Positions 37,914-50,018 of a stretch of 64,000 nt of DNA are shown here, piece after piece; the first letter of the stretch is position 1, and each line of letters begins with the position of its first letter. A program made the translations under genes and the position numbers. The notes beneath the pieces are model-generated. The model was not told where the DNA came from, searched no databases, and worked only from the letters and a program-made list of their open reading frames with translations. The stretch is from Zychaea mexicana (lineage: Eukaryota > Mucoromycota > Mucoromycetes > Mucorales > Lichtheimiaceae), in the NCBI RefSeq assembly GCF_025766255.1, contig NW_026516687.1, forward strand, positions 1 to 64,000, in the 5' to 3' direction.

Positions 37914-38648
37914 TTTGATATCGCAAATGAGAGAAAGAACTCGAACTTGTGGAGACCACCAGGTAATTTCAATGGCAGCCTCACGGTAAAATAGAAATTC
38001 CGAACCTCTTACACTTTGAGTTGATGCATTGACCTGGATAACGCGCTGTGTGAGCTTTGGGATACTTTTTTTACGGTATCCTCACTTCTCTCGTCGATAT
38101 ATAACCTGCTATGTGTGTTCATGTAAATGAATAAAAAATTGATTATATTGCGATATATATTGTAGCCTATGAACTTATTGCTCTGTTCCTTGAGAGTAGT
38201 GGTTTCAGGGTCGTGGCACGTACCACACACTTTTCTTCGGCATGCTGTATCTTCATCCTAGTTTAAAGAATAAATACATTGCCGACTAAAGAAAGCTAAG
38301 GAAGCTGAAGAGCCACAAAATGGTTACTGTACATCATATAAGCAGTTGCCATGATACGTCGTTTTGTTAGGTAGCTTTAGTACTTACAAGTGAGGCTGCC
38401 TGGTTACTATCGTCCCATGATTACTCCTGGCTAACCTCGTGCTGCCATAGTTGTAAGCAAAGTGTGATACTTCGTTGGAGCAGAAAGTCCTAAAGCTAAA
38501 GCAAGCGGTATCAAGACGGATAGGAGACACCGGTATGAACAAAAGCGGTGTATGTTGTCGCGTGCCATGAGTAGCAGGATTTAGAGGTCCTCTCTCCCGC
38601 ATTTTTGATTTTCTACTTTCTTTATACGACCCACAAAAAGATATAACA
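37914..38648. promoter_or_regulatory. Divergent region between eS28 and the Mediator-like gene
   Basis: 735 bp between divergent starts, expected to hold the eS28 5' UTR and promoter and the upstream region of the next gene. No named element identified, and no convincing coding frame. Confidence 0.45.
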
Positions 38649-39542
38649 ATGCCACCACCGATGCGTCATCCAGGACAAAAACAAATTCAAAGACCCCTTC
38701 AAGCTGAACTTGCAGCCTTAAACAATCTTCTTACAGGAGTATGTCGCTGATCCACCGAAAGAAGCGTTTGTAGTTAAGCTAACGTTTTACTGTAATCTTT
38801 ACAATTCTATTTTTGACAGGGCATTTTAGAACACGCTGCTCGAATTCTTGAACATTTCGCTGCCACACAAAACAGGTACACGCAGGACTATTACTGGAGA
38901 GCCAACAGAAGCGCGAGTGTTAAAGGAACGGATCTATATGTTAATCACTGTTGTATCACTCGCGCCCAAATAGTAAACTAGAATCGGAATCGTATGACAC
39001 TCCTTCCTTTCTGACCGAAAAGTTATTGGACAAATGCAATGAATTTGAAACTGTTTGCGATCAGACTTATTATATACTGGTAAGCTCACTGTTTGTACGT
39101 ACTCTGCACATGTTATTCCAAAGGAGTTTCCAACAATCATCTTTAAATATTCAAGGAACAATCCAAGCGCGTGCTGCAGTTGGATTGGCAACAAAGAACA
39201 GCGACACAGGAGGATCAGGCACAACAACAGCGACAGCAAGGGCAGCAACAACAACAGCATCAGCAAGAGTCGTCTCAAATGCATCCTGCTGAGGATATGG
39301 GAACGGATCTGTCAGTCACTCAGAACATGGATCTGACGTTGGATGACATGGATGACATGGATCATGGTCAACAGCAGCAGCACCAACAAGCAGTAGAACC
39401 TATGGACGAAGACGACATGGACGAACTATTGCAACTTCAAAGAGAACGATTGGACCGGATACGGAATGTCATTGTGCATGGAGTTGATGTTGAACAATTA
39501 AAGGATAGCCAGTCTGGTGGAAAGGACGATTTATTATTTTAA
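38649..39542 (+). CDS. Mediator tail-like subunit (MED29/MED2-like), tentative
   Basis: Four exons: 38649-38738, 38820-38875, 38974-39079, 39156-39542; 212 residues. The N-terminal half is helical: LAALNNLLTGILEHAARILE, then FLTEKLLDKCNEFETVCDQTYYIL and SKRVLQLDWQQR, a pattern resembling MED29 (helix, then a D-xF-xxCD-x-L helix). The C-terminal half is Gln-rich then Asp/Met-rich (TLDDMDDMD, MDEDDMDELLQLQRERLDRI), typical of transcription-related proteins. If correct it would link activators to RNA polymerase II. The Mediator assignment is a judgement from pattern, not a firm motif; the gene structure itself is well supported. Its stop is only 72 bp from the stop of the convergent aminotransferase gene. 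Confidence 0.6.
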
Positions 39543-39614
39543 ATATACAGGACGTACGCGCACGCAACTTACACGCACACACACATATACACGCTCCCCG
39601 CCAACTTCATCTTT

Positions 39615-42180
39615 TTAGTTCTTGAATTTGTTGATCACTGAATAGAGCAGACGTTGTTTAGTCTCTGCTTTCATTGTAATCCTCCACTTACACATATACT
39701 TTTGTAAATAAATCACAAATACATACCCCGTTCAATGGCGTCAAGACCCTTGGCTAGCTCCTCCATAGGCGGACCAAAACTGAGTCTCACAAAATGATGG
39801 CATGGTGATTCAAAGAGTTCACGACGTTGAGCAGGCTATAGTAGTAAATGTTGTGCTTAGTCGAAAGGGCTTTGCAATGGAGGAAACATCAATATGGACT
39901 GAAGACTTACGTTGACATCAAAAAAGATACCAGGAACCACAATACTAAAATATACTTACGAAATAAGTACATTGATTCCATCCATTATATCATTAAATAT
40001 TCCCATTCGCATATGTAAACGAGTAAAACCTACACTTTCTCCTTCAAGCATTCTTCAAAGAAGGTGAGACCGATATCAATGGGAGATGGCAGAGCTGTCA
40101 GGTCTAGCCAGATATAGAAAGTGGCGACAGGGGGGACCTTGACCTTAAGTCCAAGTTCTTCAAGGCGACCGAGGACAAAGTCGCGCTTGGCTCTAAAGTG
40201 CTGTTGAAGATGCTTTGCTTCATTTTTGTAAACATCAGGATCAAGCAACGGGATTGCTGCGAGTTGGAGAGGATGGTTCGCACCACCTTCAAGGAAGGAA
40301 CCACAGCTCTGCATTGACGAAATCACATCCTTAGGGCCGACGATCCAGCAGATACGCCAGCCAGGAAGCTATCAAGAAGAAAATCCCCTTTGCTATAAGT
40401 ATAGAGGAAGGCAGCTTATCTTTTCTCTTCATATTGTCTTGTTTTGTATGTCAATGACATGAAGGGACACTTACCCGGAAGTTTTTCGTTAGTCCATCAA
40501 TGATGATAATGGGATCGTTGTTGACATCTGAAGTATTTAAAACATCATATGCATGAGTGCCACAATACTAATTCTGCGTCATTCGTATCGCATGTGTGTA
40601 ACAGTAATAATGAGAACTTGTTTGCCTGGACAACCCCTCCTTGATTACCTTCAACGTATTCGGCGATACTAACTGTTCTACCATTCTCCGCCTCGTCATG
40701 AGAATAAATATATGCTGAATAGAACTCTATGGGTGGTGTCAGGCAATGTGGTGTGCCCATGTCAGAAGGGTTTTTTGAGCTTTCTTGTTTTTTACTATAC
40801 ATAAACGCACACAACGTACCGTCCATGACAAGAGTCGCGTGACGCTCGCGAGAGATGGTGACCAATTCTTGAAGTTCTTCCGTCTCAATAAGTTGACCCG
40901 TGGGGTTTCTGGGGTTAGAAGCAACAATAAGTCCTAGACCACGGTTGGTGATTTCTTTACGGATTGTGGATGGATCGATGTGGTAGCGTGTCTCTGCTTC
41001 CAAGGTAGTAGGGATAGGCACGAATCGCTTGAACACTGATAACATGGACTCATAAGCGGTATACTAAAAATTTACAAAGTGATCCAACAACAGGTCACCC
41101 ACTGTAATTAGTTCACTTGTGTCCCGCCTTACCGCGCAAAACGTGCCCCATCATTATTACACACGTTCCCTTTTTGTTCACGAACCTCGGGTAGAAAATA
41201 GCCAACGTTGATATCATCGATGGCCGCAGCAACACGCGTCAGGCCTGCACGACCACCTGGCACAATGCATACCTAAAATGTAGTTGTCAGCACTGAGTTC
41301 TACTTCGTTCTGTTCCCTGGATTTTCCCGCTCACCCGGCAGATGTCAACAAGCTGTCGGTAGTATACTAAGGAGTAGTTGTCAGCTTACATTCTCATATG
41401 TGTACTGGGACTCCTTATCAGTTCGATAGATTTCGTTGTAAAGATTGGCCACGGCCGAACGAAGTTCGGTGATACCAGCTGTAGGAGCATACTCGTATGA
41501 AGCTTCGGGAAGGTCTACTGACGTGGGTTTATCCGCGCAACCGTCAATGTGGCCAACTGGTGACAATGCAACACCCATCATATGGTAAGTATGAATCTTT
41601 TCCTCCAGTGTTTCCAGATAAAAACTATTTTATCATCTGACGACGATAAATTCTTTACCTTCAGGTGCACCCTGACCAAAGTTAGCTAGCAAATTTGTAC
41701 AGTAACAAGATGGACGAGATATTATTAAACAGGACGGTATTACTACGACGCAATATAAAACTCGATCCCTCGGTGCCGTAACAAATACAAAAAACTATAA
41801 TAACTTACCCCAAGACGAGTCGCCATATGTAAACCCATTCTGCATAGCACGATCCATCACATAGATAACACCGGTCGATGCGGGATGATCAATGCCATAG
41901 GTCTTGACTTCCGCAGCTTTGGCCTTGTTCGTGTTGCCTGGGTAGCTACGCAGCATCTGATGGGCATCTGAATGCGCCTCACTAATCATAAACAAAAAAC
42001 GTAGAGGTAGTTGTCAGCATGTATTCCGTCATGGTGTATGTGATGTGAGAGGTGGATGGGGGCCTAACACAGACAAAATCCTGCTCGAGTACTGTATTCT
42101 TCTTGGTCTTTTTACCTGCGGATCTGCTGCACGACCTTCTGTGCAATATCATAAAAATGAAGTTTCTCTCCTTGAGTCAT
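39615..42180 (-). CDS. Class I/II PLP-dependent aminotransferase
   Basis: Twelve exons: 42180-42116, 41981-41809, 41685-41659, 41556-41390, 41272-41186, 41063-40820, 40726-40649, 40527-40475, 40368-40034, 39944-39911, 39835-39727, 39637-39615; phases agree, 464 residues. Seen: WANFGQGAPE, YEYAPTAGITELRSAVANLY, VPGGRAGLTRVAAAI, SNPRNPTGQL (substrate/cofactor Asn), VMDEFYSAYIYS (Asp pairing the pyridine nitrogen), DGLTKNFRLPGWRICW with the Schiff-base Lys, and FVRLSFGPP carrying the carboxylate-binding Arg. Fold type I transaminase, probably cytosolic as no targeting peptide is seen. Substrate cannot be assigned; aromatic or kynurenine-type are candidates. A 27-nt exon encodes the GQGAPE loop. 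Confidence 0.9.
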
Positions 42181-44335
42181 TTTTCTATATATTGCTTGGG
42201 AAGTGTATATAGAGTGAATGTAAAAAAATGTGTTGTGTTCAATGAAGAAAAGAAGCGAAGCGTTTCCAGCAGCGATGCGTGAAGCTTTTTTATTTTACCT
42301 AAATTGGGCTATTTGTGTCCGGGAAAACTTTAAGTTGACGCACACACTTAATTGATGTCTGTCCTTTTATCGCCAAGCCCGCATCAACACGAACTATTGG
42401 CCGAGCCCGCACCCAAGCCATAGTACACAATTTGGCCCTTTCCTTCTTTGGAGGAGTACACAAATTACCCCTTGTTCCTCCATGCGGGAGCCTTTTCACT
42501 GAGTTGAAATGCTGATGCATGTACGCGGGAGACCTAGAGTCGGATGTATTTTGTAGAAATGACGTACCTACAGGGAGCAGAATGCACACTACATCAGTCT
42601 GTGCGGAGAGAAGTTGATCGTCAATACGCCCGTTCAGTCGTACTTGGTGAAAGACCTTTTTTTTAAAATATATATACCGATTTCTAGCCTCAAGGTAATA
42701 ATTCTTGCACGACTGTGGCTAGGGGCTTTGTGTGCCACTATATGTGTGGTATACTACATTTTACACCTGAGCATCATATCATACATTAAGCAACAAGGGC
42801 CAGACACTGCTTCCTTTTAAACATCGCTAATAGAGACTACATCCAGCACGTGTTTTCCTTTTTCTCTCTCTTGCATGTTTACAGGAATTTATTTAAGAAG
42901 AAACAGGATAATAGATTATGACCACCGTGTTGTTAGCTCTCTTTTTACGTTAGTGCTACTATCTTTAAATTTAAAAATATGTAACAATTGACAGGACACG
43001 ATCCAGGATTTAACTAACCAAGTGTACATCTTTGCTGACCAGTGCAAATTCCATATCAAAAAAGAATTGTCCAGACAACAGTATATTCAATAGGAAGCAA
43101 TTACAAAACGCGTAATTTTTAAAAGCTACAAGAAGCTAAAAATAAATGGAAGCTATACGGCAATAAGAAAAGACACTTGGTTACACAGCAGTGTGTATTC
43201 TGACAACAATATGATCAAGTATATTGAATAACTCGCTCAATTGATCAACAACTCGGGCGAGATTATAGTTTCCTTCGTAGACGTTCATTTGAAAAAAGCT
43301 CAAAATACGAGATATGCTACTGAGGGTTAACAATTAGCGAATAAGTATGAAATCGCCGAGGTTTCAGTATCGTATCCTCATATTAATCCAAGCGTACCTG
43401 CGATCGCGCTCCTGGGCATACAAAATTATGCGCGCTGAATGATAAGCGAGGTATTCATCTACAAATTTCACTTGGAGTCCAGATATATAGCGTACCGTAA
43501 TCTTTTGTTATTTACAGGGTTTTATTTTTAAAATGTAATAGCAATCGATTAAAGGTACTCTAATGAATAATCGCATATCGATCTCGACTGTATATACATT
43601 CAAAGACGGAGAAAAAGGGCTTTGCATCAGTTTTGTTTGGTTAGATATTGGCATATTCCTCGTTCCCTTCTCAACGTACTTTCGTCCAGCAAGTTCATTC
43701 ATATAGTTGTTGATCTTTGAAAATTTTATTTAAGTTTCTAATCCAATTCCATCAGCCTTATAAAATAACATCGGCTAGAAGAGATTGGGAAGGGATGAGC
43801 TGGCGCCGGATGCTTTGTAAGAGCTACTGCTGGCGCTATTTGTCATGATTAGTCTTGAATTTTTTAGTTTTCTTTCTTCTCTTAAATTTATATTCTTTAG
43901 TTAACTTTTTCGAATCTGTAATATCTATTATGAATTTAAACGATCTAATAACATCATTATATGTAATTTCTAGATATTTAAATCTTCCAGTTTTTTAGTA
44001 ATACTGTAAATGTTCTTTTTAAATTTTTTTAAAAAGAATCACTGTTGATTATATCTTCTATATCATCCACTTCACCCATTTTATCTTTTTATTTAAACAA
44101 AATTCAATTTTATTAAAATATAAACAGATTGAAATTATATATATGTTCTATATTATGTACTTTATCCGAAAAATTAAATCGCAATTTGTCATGAGCTCTA
44201 GAAGCGTGTTGCTATGAGAGGTGACGAGTGTGCACTGAGATCATAGCCGATGAACCGCTGTACACGCTGTTGCGAAAAATCGTTATTTTCGGTCTTCACT
44301 ACCCAATACTCATAAATTGCTTGGAGCATCATCAC
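42181..44335. other. Gene-poor region with an AT-rich island
   Basis: About 2.15 kb with no supported gene. From about 43855 to 44190 base composition shifts sharply to A+T. Elsewhere there are only short frames without domains. Confidence 0.5.
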
Positions 44336-45250
44336 TTATGAGGATGATGTGGTTGTTGTTGCCTGTCGCCATTGAATTGACATGACGCGCTCTGAGACTC
44401 CACAGTCGTGTCTGCTGATGGTGACTGCTCGCAAAGACGACAAATTGTGCCCGATTGCTTCCAAGACATTCCAGTCAGTAGTGGGACTTGATAGGCAACG
44501 GAGCAAAGGACAACTTGTGAGGATTACCATAAGATATTCTCAGGTGTACCTATAAAAAGTCATTTTCAAATCAATGCTGACAATGGTATAATGCTGCGGC
44601 GAAGTTAATTACAGCCTTTTGAGGTAAACTTCAGTCTCTTGGCCGCTCACACCGACGTGTCTCAAATTAGAAACATTGACAATTATCTTTTCAGAGGCAT
44701 GTTCCCGTTGACCAGATATTCCAGGTTGGAGTGGGGGTGGGGGCAGGGAAACATAGAAGTATATTTAGAAGTTGACGGTCAAGGAAAAGCATGTATTCAT
44801 GAAGAATACATTTTTCTTGTGAGTTAATTCAATGATCTCGGTCATAGCCCGAGTTTTTCGTGGTGTATTTTTTTTATATCAAATCCCATGCATGTTGTCC
44901 AATGGAAGAAGAAAGCAGCAACCAAGTTATTTTGCCGTCTTTGCCAAGTTGTATGGGCCGCCACAGCGATGGAAGTCGAGTGATTCGCTCGTACCAGGTA
45001 GTTGTGGCCAGTTTTAGCCGCAATAACTCATTTGATGCAAATGTTGCAAAACATGGTGCTCGATAATCTCGGGAAGAAGATGGCTGACGGGATCGATTAG
45101 TATCTTGAGACGTCGCTCGGCGTCCGCTTTGAGCTGATTAAGCTGTGTTTCTGAAGTCGGGTTTCTGTGCCCATGTAAAGCTTTGAAACCTCGCTCACAA
45201 GTAGCAATCACTTCACTTCGGCAACAAATAGAGTTGCGCTGCACAAACAT
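44336..45250 (-). pseudogene. F-box (TPR/LRR-type) protein relic
   Basis: On the minus strand 45250-45020 reads a helical repeat end (ATCERGFKALHGHRNP) running into an F-box, PVSHLLPEIIEHHVLQHLHQ. The F-box continues only after a frame change as ELLRLKLATTTWYERITRLP and SLWRPIQLG (about 45030-44940), then breaks again. Downstream 44530-44336 reads an LRR-like tail (LLRCLSSPTTDWNVLEAIGH). This order matches fungal Pof3/Dia2-like F-box proteins. At least one frameshift and several stops remain after trying splice sites, so I call it a pseudogene; an unusual intron set could rescue part of it. Confidence 0.48.
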
Positions 45251-46258
45251 GGCCGAGGGCTAACTCAGGGCTCATCTTAATTATGGTAGAAGCATCAGCG
45301 TGACGGTCGGCGAACCTCCCCTGCGGTCACATGGCCATGACGCATATATTTCTAAAATCGATAAGGGTGGCCACAGTGTTTTCGATTTGTCAATGGTTGT
45401 TTATTGCTGTTGTGGTTATCCTGATCGCTTCATGATATAACTTGTGTCAAATACCGTATGTATATGCTCAAATACAGTCGAATAGGCGTTATTGTCGTTG
45501 ATTGCGCTCATATGATGCGACATCGATGGTTGATGAATATAGGTGAGCTGTAGTCAAGAAAATGTGAATGATATGTCGTGAATAGAAAAAAACTGATGAA
45601 CATGATGCTACATGAGGTCATGTAGCTGTCACACATTGATTGTTGTGATAGGATCCACTTTTATTTTATTGAATGTGATAAATGCTTATTTAGTACATAT
45701 TTATGCAGAAGCCTGTTGACCGAAGATACCTGCGATACTACTAGTTTACCACGAACAAGAATAGAACAGACTCTTGTAGGTTCTTACGGTCATCATGTTA
45801 TATAAAAAGGATATGAAATATATAACAGTGATACTATTATACGATTAATTTTGTTTAGAATAGCTCATTCATAGTATAAAGTATAACTGTTGAACAAGTA
45901 TCCAGCATAAATACTACTTGCTAGCGCGTCCAATCAAATTGAACAGCGTATTTGATGGTCCATTTTCGTAGGCGATGGAGGATGTTAAATTCGTATCCTC
46001 CCGGCCCATTGATTGACGCTCTATATCTTTGTAAGCTGAATGGACATGCAGCTAAATACACTCGTAATAGTAGCTGTAAAAAAATTCCTGCATGTTTCAA
46101 GTAAGCACGCAAAGCGTGGGGTAGAAAGTAGTGGCAGGGAAAATGGGCGCGTGACAAGCCGTGCTGACAAGAGAGTAGGTGTAGTCGTTGTACCCCGCTA
46201 GGATCGTCGCTCAGTGCTTTTTCACTCAACATATATTATATATACACACAAACGAAAT
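45251..46258. other. Intergenic region before UNC50
   Basis: About 1 kb, no supported gene. A 103-codon minus-strand frame at 45921-46232 has no recognisable domain and overlaps the UNC50 promoter. Confidence 0.5.
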
Positions 46259-47551
46259 ATGTCGTTGCTGCCAACCACTAACACCTATGCACGTAGCTCA
46301 CCGCCATCATTCGACGGTTCACGTCGACATCGACGCTCCTCCCGCTCTATTCCATTAATAATACGAAGAATATTCCGGTTTCCACAAATGGACTTTGAGG
46401 TATTCTTTTCCACCATTCTTCCTATTGAATACTCAAGAAGTTCCTTTCGTTCACAAGCATAAAAACACTCATGCCGGTTACTTTTGTGTATATTTTAGTT
46501 TGCATTATGGCAGATGGGTTATCTGTTGATTGCACCAAGAAGAGTGTAAGTCTCCAGAAGAATAAGCTGAATAAGCTATAACGATTATTGACATCTCATT
46601 GACCGTTTTACAGGTACCGGAATATATATTATCATAAACGCAAGTATCTCCTCGTAGTGATGATAATGGAAGGAATGGACGCAAACACGGGGCAACCAAA
46701 AAAAGTAGCTGACAGTAAACGAATCTCTTCCACATTTCAGAAACGAAGAATCAATGGGCACGAGACGATCCGGCATTCTTGGTTTTATTAGCTTCACTAT
46801 TATGCGGTACGTGTGGTTGAGCGGGTTGGGTGTTTTGTTTGTTTATTATATTTTAAATGTTAAATTTGCACCTGGTTATATAGTATCGGCTGTTGCATGG
46901 GGGCTCGTATATGGTCTGGGAATGATTGGCATATTGCGTGCAATGCTGTTTATGGTGTTTATTGATTTCTTACTAGTGGGATCCTTAGTGGGAACATTTA
47001 CGTGGTTAGTAGTAGTTATTTTAATATATCATAGCTCAAGAAACAAAAAAGATGGAGGATCAAGATTGTGGATAGGGAAGACTAACTGTATACCCAATAT
47101 GTAATAGGTTCGTAACGAATCGATTCTTGACGCACAATCATATGGCACACGCAGTGGATCAAAAAGTAGAATGGGCATACTCGTTTGATGTGCATTGCAA
47201 CTCCTTTTTCCCTCTGTTCCTCGTCCTCTATGTCCTACAATTCTTTTTCATGCCACTACTGCAACGCAGCAACTGGATCTCACTATTTGTTGGCAACACC
47301 ATGTATTTTGCTGCTACGGTATGGTACATTTATGGCACCTTTCTTGGATTCAACGGTAAGCTCTCAAATAACTAAGGAGGGACTGAAAAGGCAAGGAGTT
47401 GTGGATGTTAATGCGCTCTTCCATAGCATTACCGTTTCTGGTACATACCGAACTCTTTCTGTACCCCATTGTCATCTGCGTCATTCTGTACATTGCTTCG
47501 TTGTTTGGACTTAACGTTAGCCAACATGTCCTGTCCATTTATTTTGGCTAA
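46259..47551 (+). CDS. UNC50: UNC-50/Gmh1 family Golgi membrane protein
   Basis: Seven exons: 46259-46399, 46499-46545, 46614-46639, 46741-46806, 46884-47004, 47108-47355, 47427-47551; 257 residues (human UNC50 is 259). Seen: MDFEFALWQMGYLLIAPRRV, VYRN..HKQTKNQWARDDPA, FLVLLASLLC, MVFIDFLLVGSLVGTFTW, then VEWAYSFDVHCNSFFPLFLV, GNTMYFAATVWYIYGTFLGF and ALPFLVHTELFLYPI. About five transmembrane segments. Family members sit in the Golgi and act in trafficking and ARF-GEF recruitment. Exon 3 to 4 only joins in frame if the intron is 46640-46740 with a GC-AG boundary (GCAAGT donor), which restores the conserved KQTKNQW. Start chosen at the ATG before a Ser/Arg-rich leader. Confidence 0.93.
46640..46740 (+). 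other. GC-AG intron in UNC50
   Basis: Donor GCAAGT and acceptor CATTTCAG. Using the nearby GT at 46644 leaves the wrong phase for the conserved next exon; the GC donor gives the right phase and rebuilds a conserved Gln. GC-AG introns are a known minor class with this donor consensus. Confidence 0.75.
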
Positions 47552-47759
47552 AAGTAGCAGTAGTTGTCCTATACAACGTAATAACAGTATAATAATATTA
47601 ATACCATTTGATTATTATCATGCAAATAAAGTCAAGTACACGAATAGAATTGCTTTCTCTTTCAAACCGTGCCTTTAATTTCTTTCCCAGATTTAGAAAA
47701 AGCGCAGCGTCGCACACGCTTTCTTTCGTTCCTTCACGTTTTCTACTTTTCGATCGATC

Positions 47760-49239
47760 ATGCGATTTCGTGCCAATCTCGCTAATCCTGTTGGTCTCGG
47801 CAGTATGTTGCTTTTTCACGCTCCTATATTATTGTATATACATTCCGTATAAGCGATTGACTCCCAATGACCGTACGTTATTAATTAGAGATCGCGTTGA
47901 CGCTCGAAAAGCTCGGACCAACGTGCATTCTGTCTTTGGGCAAGGACAGTGTGCGACTGATCAAACATTCTGATAATGACGGCAGTATTCAAGCGTGGAC
48001 GTAAGTAGCTTATCGTATATTATGCCGTATTTGATACGTTTGGCATAGACATGTGTGTCGCTTTCAAATGTTGCTGACTACATATATGCATCCTATCTTA
48101 ACCAGTAAAACAGAGCCGGTATGTACAACGACGTCGACCTCGAGTTAAAACAACAGTATTGATACTTGAAGATATACTGATTTCTATAACTATAGGCATC
48201 GTTGTTCTCGAACTATCGCGTAGAAAGTACATCCAACAACGAAATCAACATGTCAGTCGTTATTGATGACCTAGTTCGAGCAACACGGGCTGCACAACAA
48301 GCAATCGACGTCCGTATTGCGCTGCGCAAAAAGCGTGATCAACCTGTCCTAGATTGGAGCATGGTTTCTGAGGTAAAACAAGAGTCCATAATACTTTACA
48401 GTCAATATTTAAGTTCTTGCTGAAGTATACTGACTACTATATAGAATAGAGTGGGGTCTTCGAGCACCATTGGCCAAGAAATAAGCGTATCCATCATTCC
48501 ACCAGAACGAATGCGACATATCAGGGAGCCTACAATAGCAAGCACACCTGATGTAAACTTCCACTATCGCTTTGCAACATTCGACGACTGAATATTTAAC
48601 TTTTACTAATTATTTTGAAATAACAGGCATACATTCTTTTACCAAGCTTGCACGCCCTGAAAACCACCGCTGGTCGATTGAAATCTATGGGCAAATACTT
48701 GACGCTCTCCGCAAACATGGCCGGCGTGTTTAAACTGGTAGTAGAAACCGAACTAGTACAATGTGAAACCGTCTATCGACACTTGGAAAATCCACAATTA
48801 GGTAAACCAAAAGACAAGTTACAGAACAGACGAAAACGCGAAATTTTGGATGAACTCTCACCCTCCAAATCTTGGGATGAATCTATTAGCGGGACACGAG
48901 CTTCCGGATGACACCGCTCGATTTGCCTCGGTCAAGATATCAACGGATAACTTTGTCAGCTTTCTTAACAGCTATCACCTGGATCCACAAAATGTCATTT
49001 GTTGTAAGTAAAAATAAGGAATAATATTTTGAACGGGGTGAGGATGCATTGATAAAAATCAGCATAGCTGACAGAAATGTTTCGAAGCTTTGACAGATGA
49101 GCTCCAAGTTGCATTCTATCTATATGTGAATATTGACATGTATCGCTCAAGAGGAGGAGATGAAACACAACCACCCCCACCACCGCAGACCACACCGCGG
49201 ACCATCATGACCTGTCATATCCCGGTGTACTTTGATTGA
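47760..49239 (+). CDS. HUS1: Checkpoint clamp protein HUS1
   Basis: Eight exons: 47760-47802, 47889-48000, 48106-48118, 48196-48372, 48445-48552, 48627-48801, 48890-49003, 49097-49239; phases agree, 294 residues (human HUS1 is 280). The N-terminus MRFRANLANPVGLGKIALTL matches HUS1; then FSNYRVESTSNNEINMSVVI, IPPERMRHIREPTI, SANMAGVFKLVVETELVQ, FASVKISTDNFVSFLNS and C-terminal HIPVYFD. HUS1 forms the PCNA-like 9-1-1 ring with RAD9 and RAD1 that activates the DNA-damage checkpoint. Exon 3 is only 13 nt. It lies 208 bp after UNC50 and 140 bp before the next gene, all on the same strand. Confidence 0.92.
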
Positions 49240-49379
49240 TCTGCTCTCAATCTGTCTGTTGTTGTGCCTGAAGTGGTTATCTCGCTGGACCTGAAAATTC
49301 CACGTTTTTTTTGTACACTCTTCCCCTCCTTACTTTCTTTCTCTTTCTTTCGCATATTATATACCCTCATTAGAAAACA

Positions 49380-50018
49380 ATGTGCAAACACATTCTCAAC
49401 GCACAGGTACTGCTTAAAAAATATAATCAAATATATTAGTTTTTTTCCCACTCATCAACCCGGTTGGGGCGAATCAGGTTGCTATTAGAGCACAATGCTG
49501 CCGTCGATGGTTTGATTGTTCAGAATGTCATGCCGAAGTATCTGATCATCCATTACGCAAAACAGACGAGATGGTGTTTGCTTGCAAAAAATGCAAAAAG
49601 GCTTTTCGGAAAGACATGAGGTAGGGTATACAAAATACTATTTTACTTGATTGACTAGATTTGTGTATGTTTTTTGAAGCTGCCGTGTTTTTTTTCTAAA
49701 TGGCCTTTTGGTGAATAACCAACCATTATAGAGATTACGAAGATGAGGACGAATATTGCCCTCACTGTGATAATCATTATGTTCTCGATGCTGTGACACC
49801 TGAACCTCAAGTTGGCATTGAAACTGGTGATCTGCGTATTGACAGCAGGTATAGTAATTGATTTCTTTGACAAGATATGGGTGGGTTTTTTACAAATGCA
49901 CTCATATTAAACCCTCTCTGGTCCGTCAAACTGCAGAGTTGTCAAGGATGATCGAACCAAGTTGAAGCAAGATCCAAAGAGCATGTTTGATCTTGATGTA
50001 TCCGAAATGATGGGATAA
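49380..50018 (+). CDS. CHY-type zinc-finger protein
   Basis: Four exons: 49380-49406, 49478-49620, 49732-49848, 49937-50018; 122 residues. Seen: MCKHILNAQVAIRAQCCRRW, FDCSECHAEVSDHPLR, FACKKCKKAFRKDM and EYCPHCDNHYVLDA, a dense set of Cys/His pairs as in CHY zinc fingers found in small fungal proteins. The rest is an acidic to basic tail ending SEMMG. Zinc binding is expected from the ligands; a role (for example in redox or mitochondrial import, as in Hot13-type proteins) is only suggestive. The short first exon was chosen because it supplies the conserved CKH start. Confidence 0.86.

Noticed and set aside
42299..42589. 96-codon minus-strand frame upstream of the aminotransferase
   Set aside because: No domain or splice partner, and it falls in the promoter region of the aminotransferase gene.
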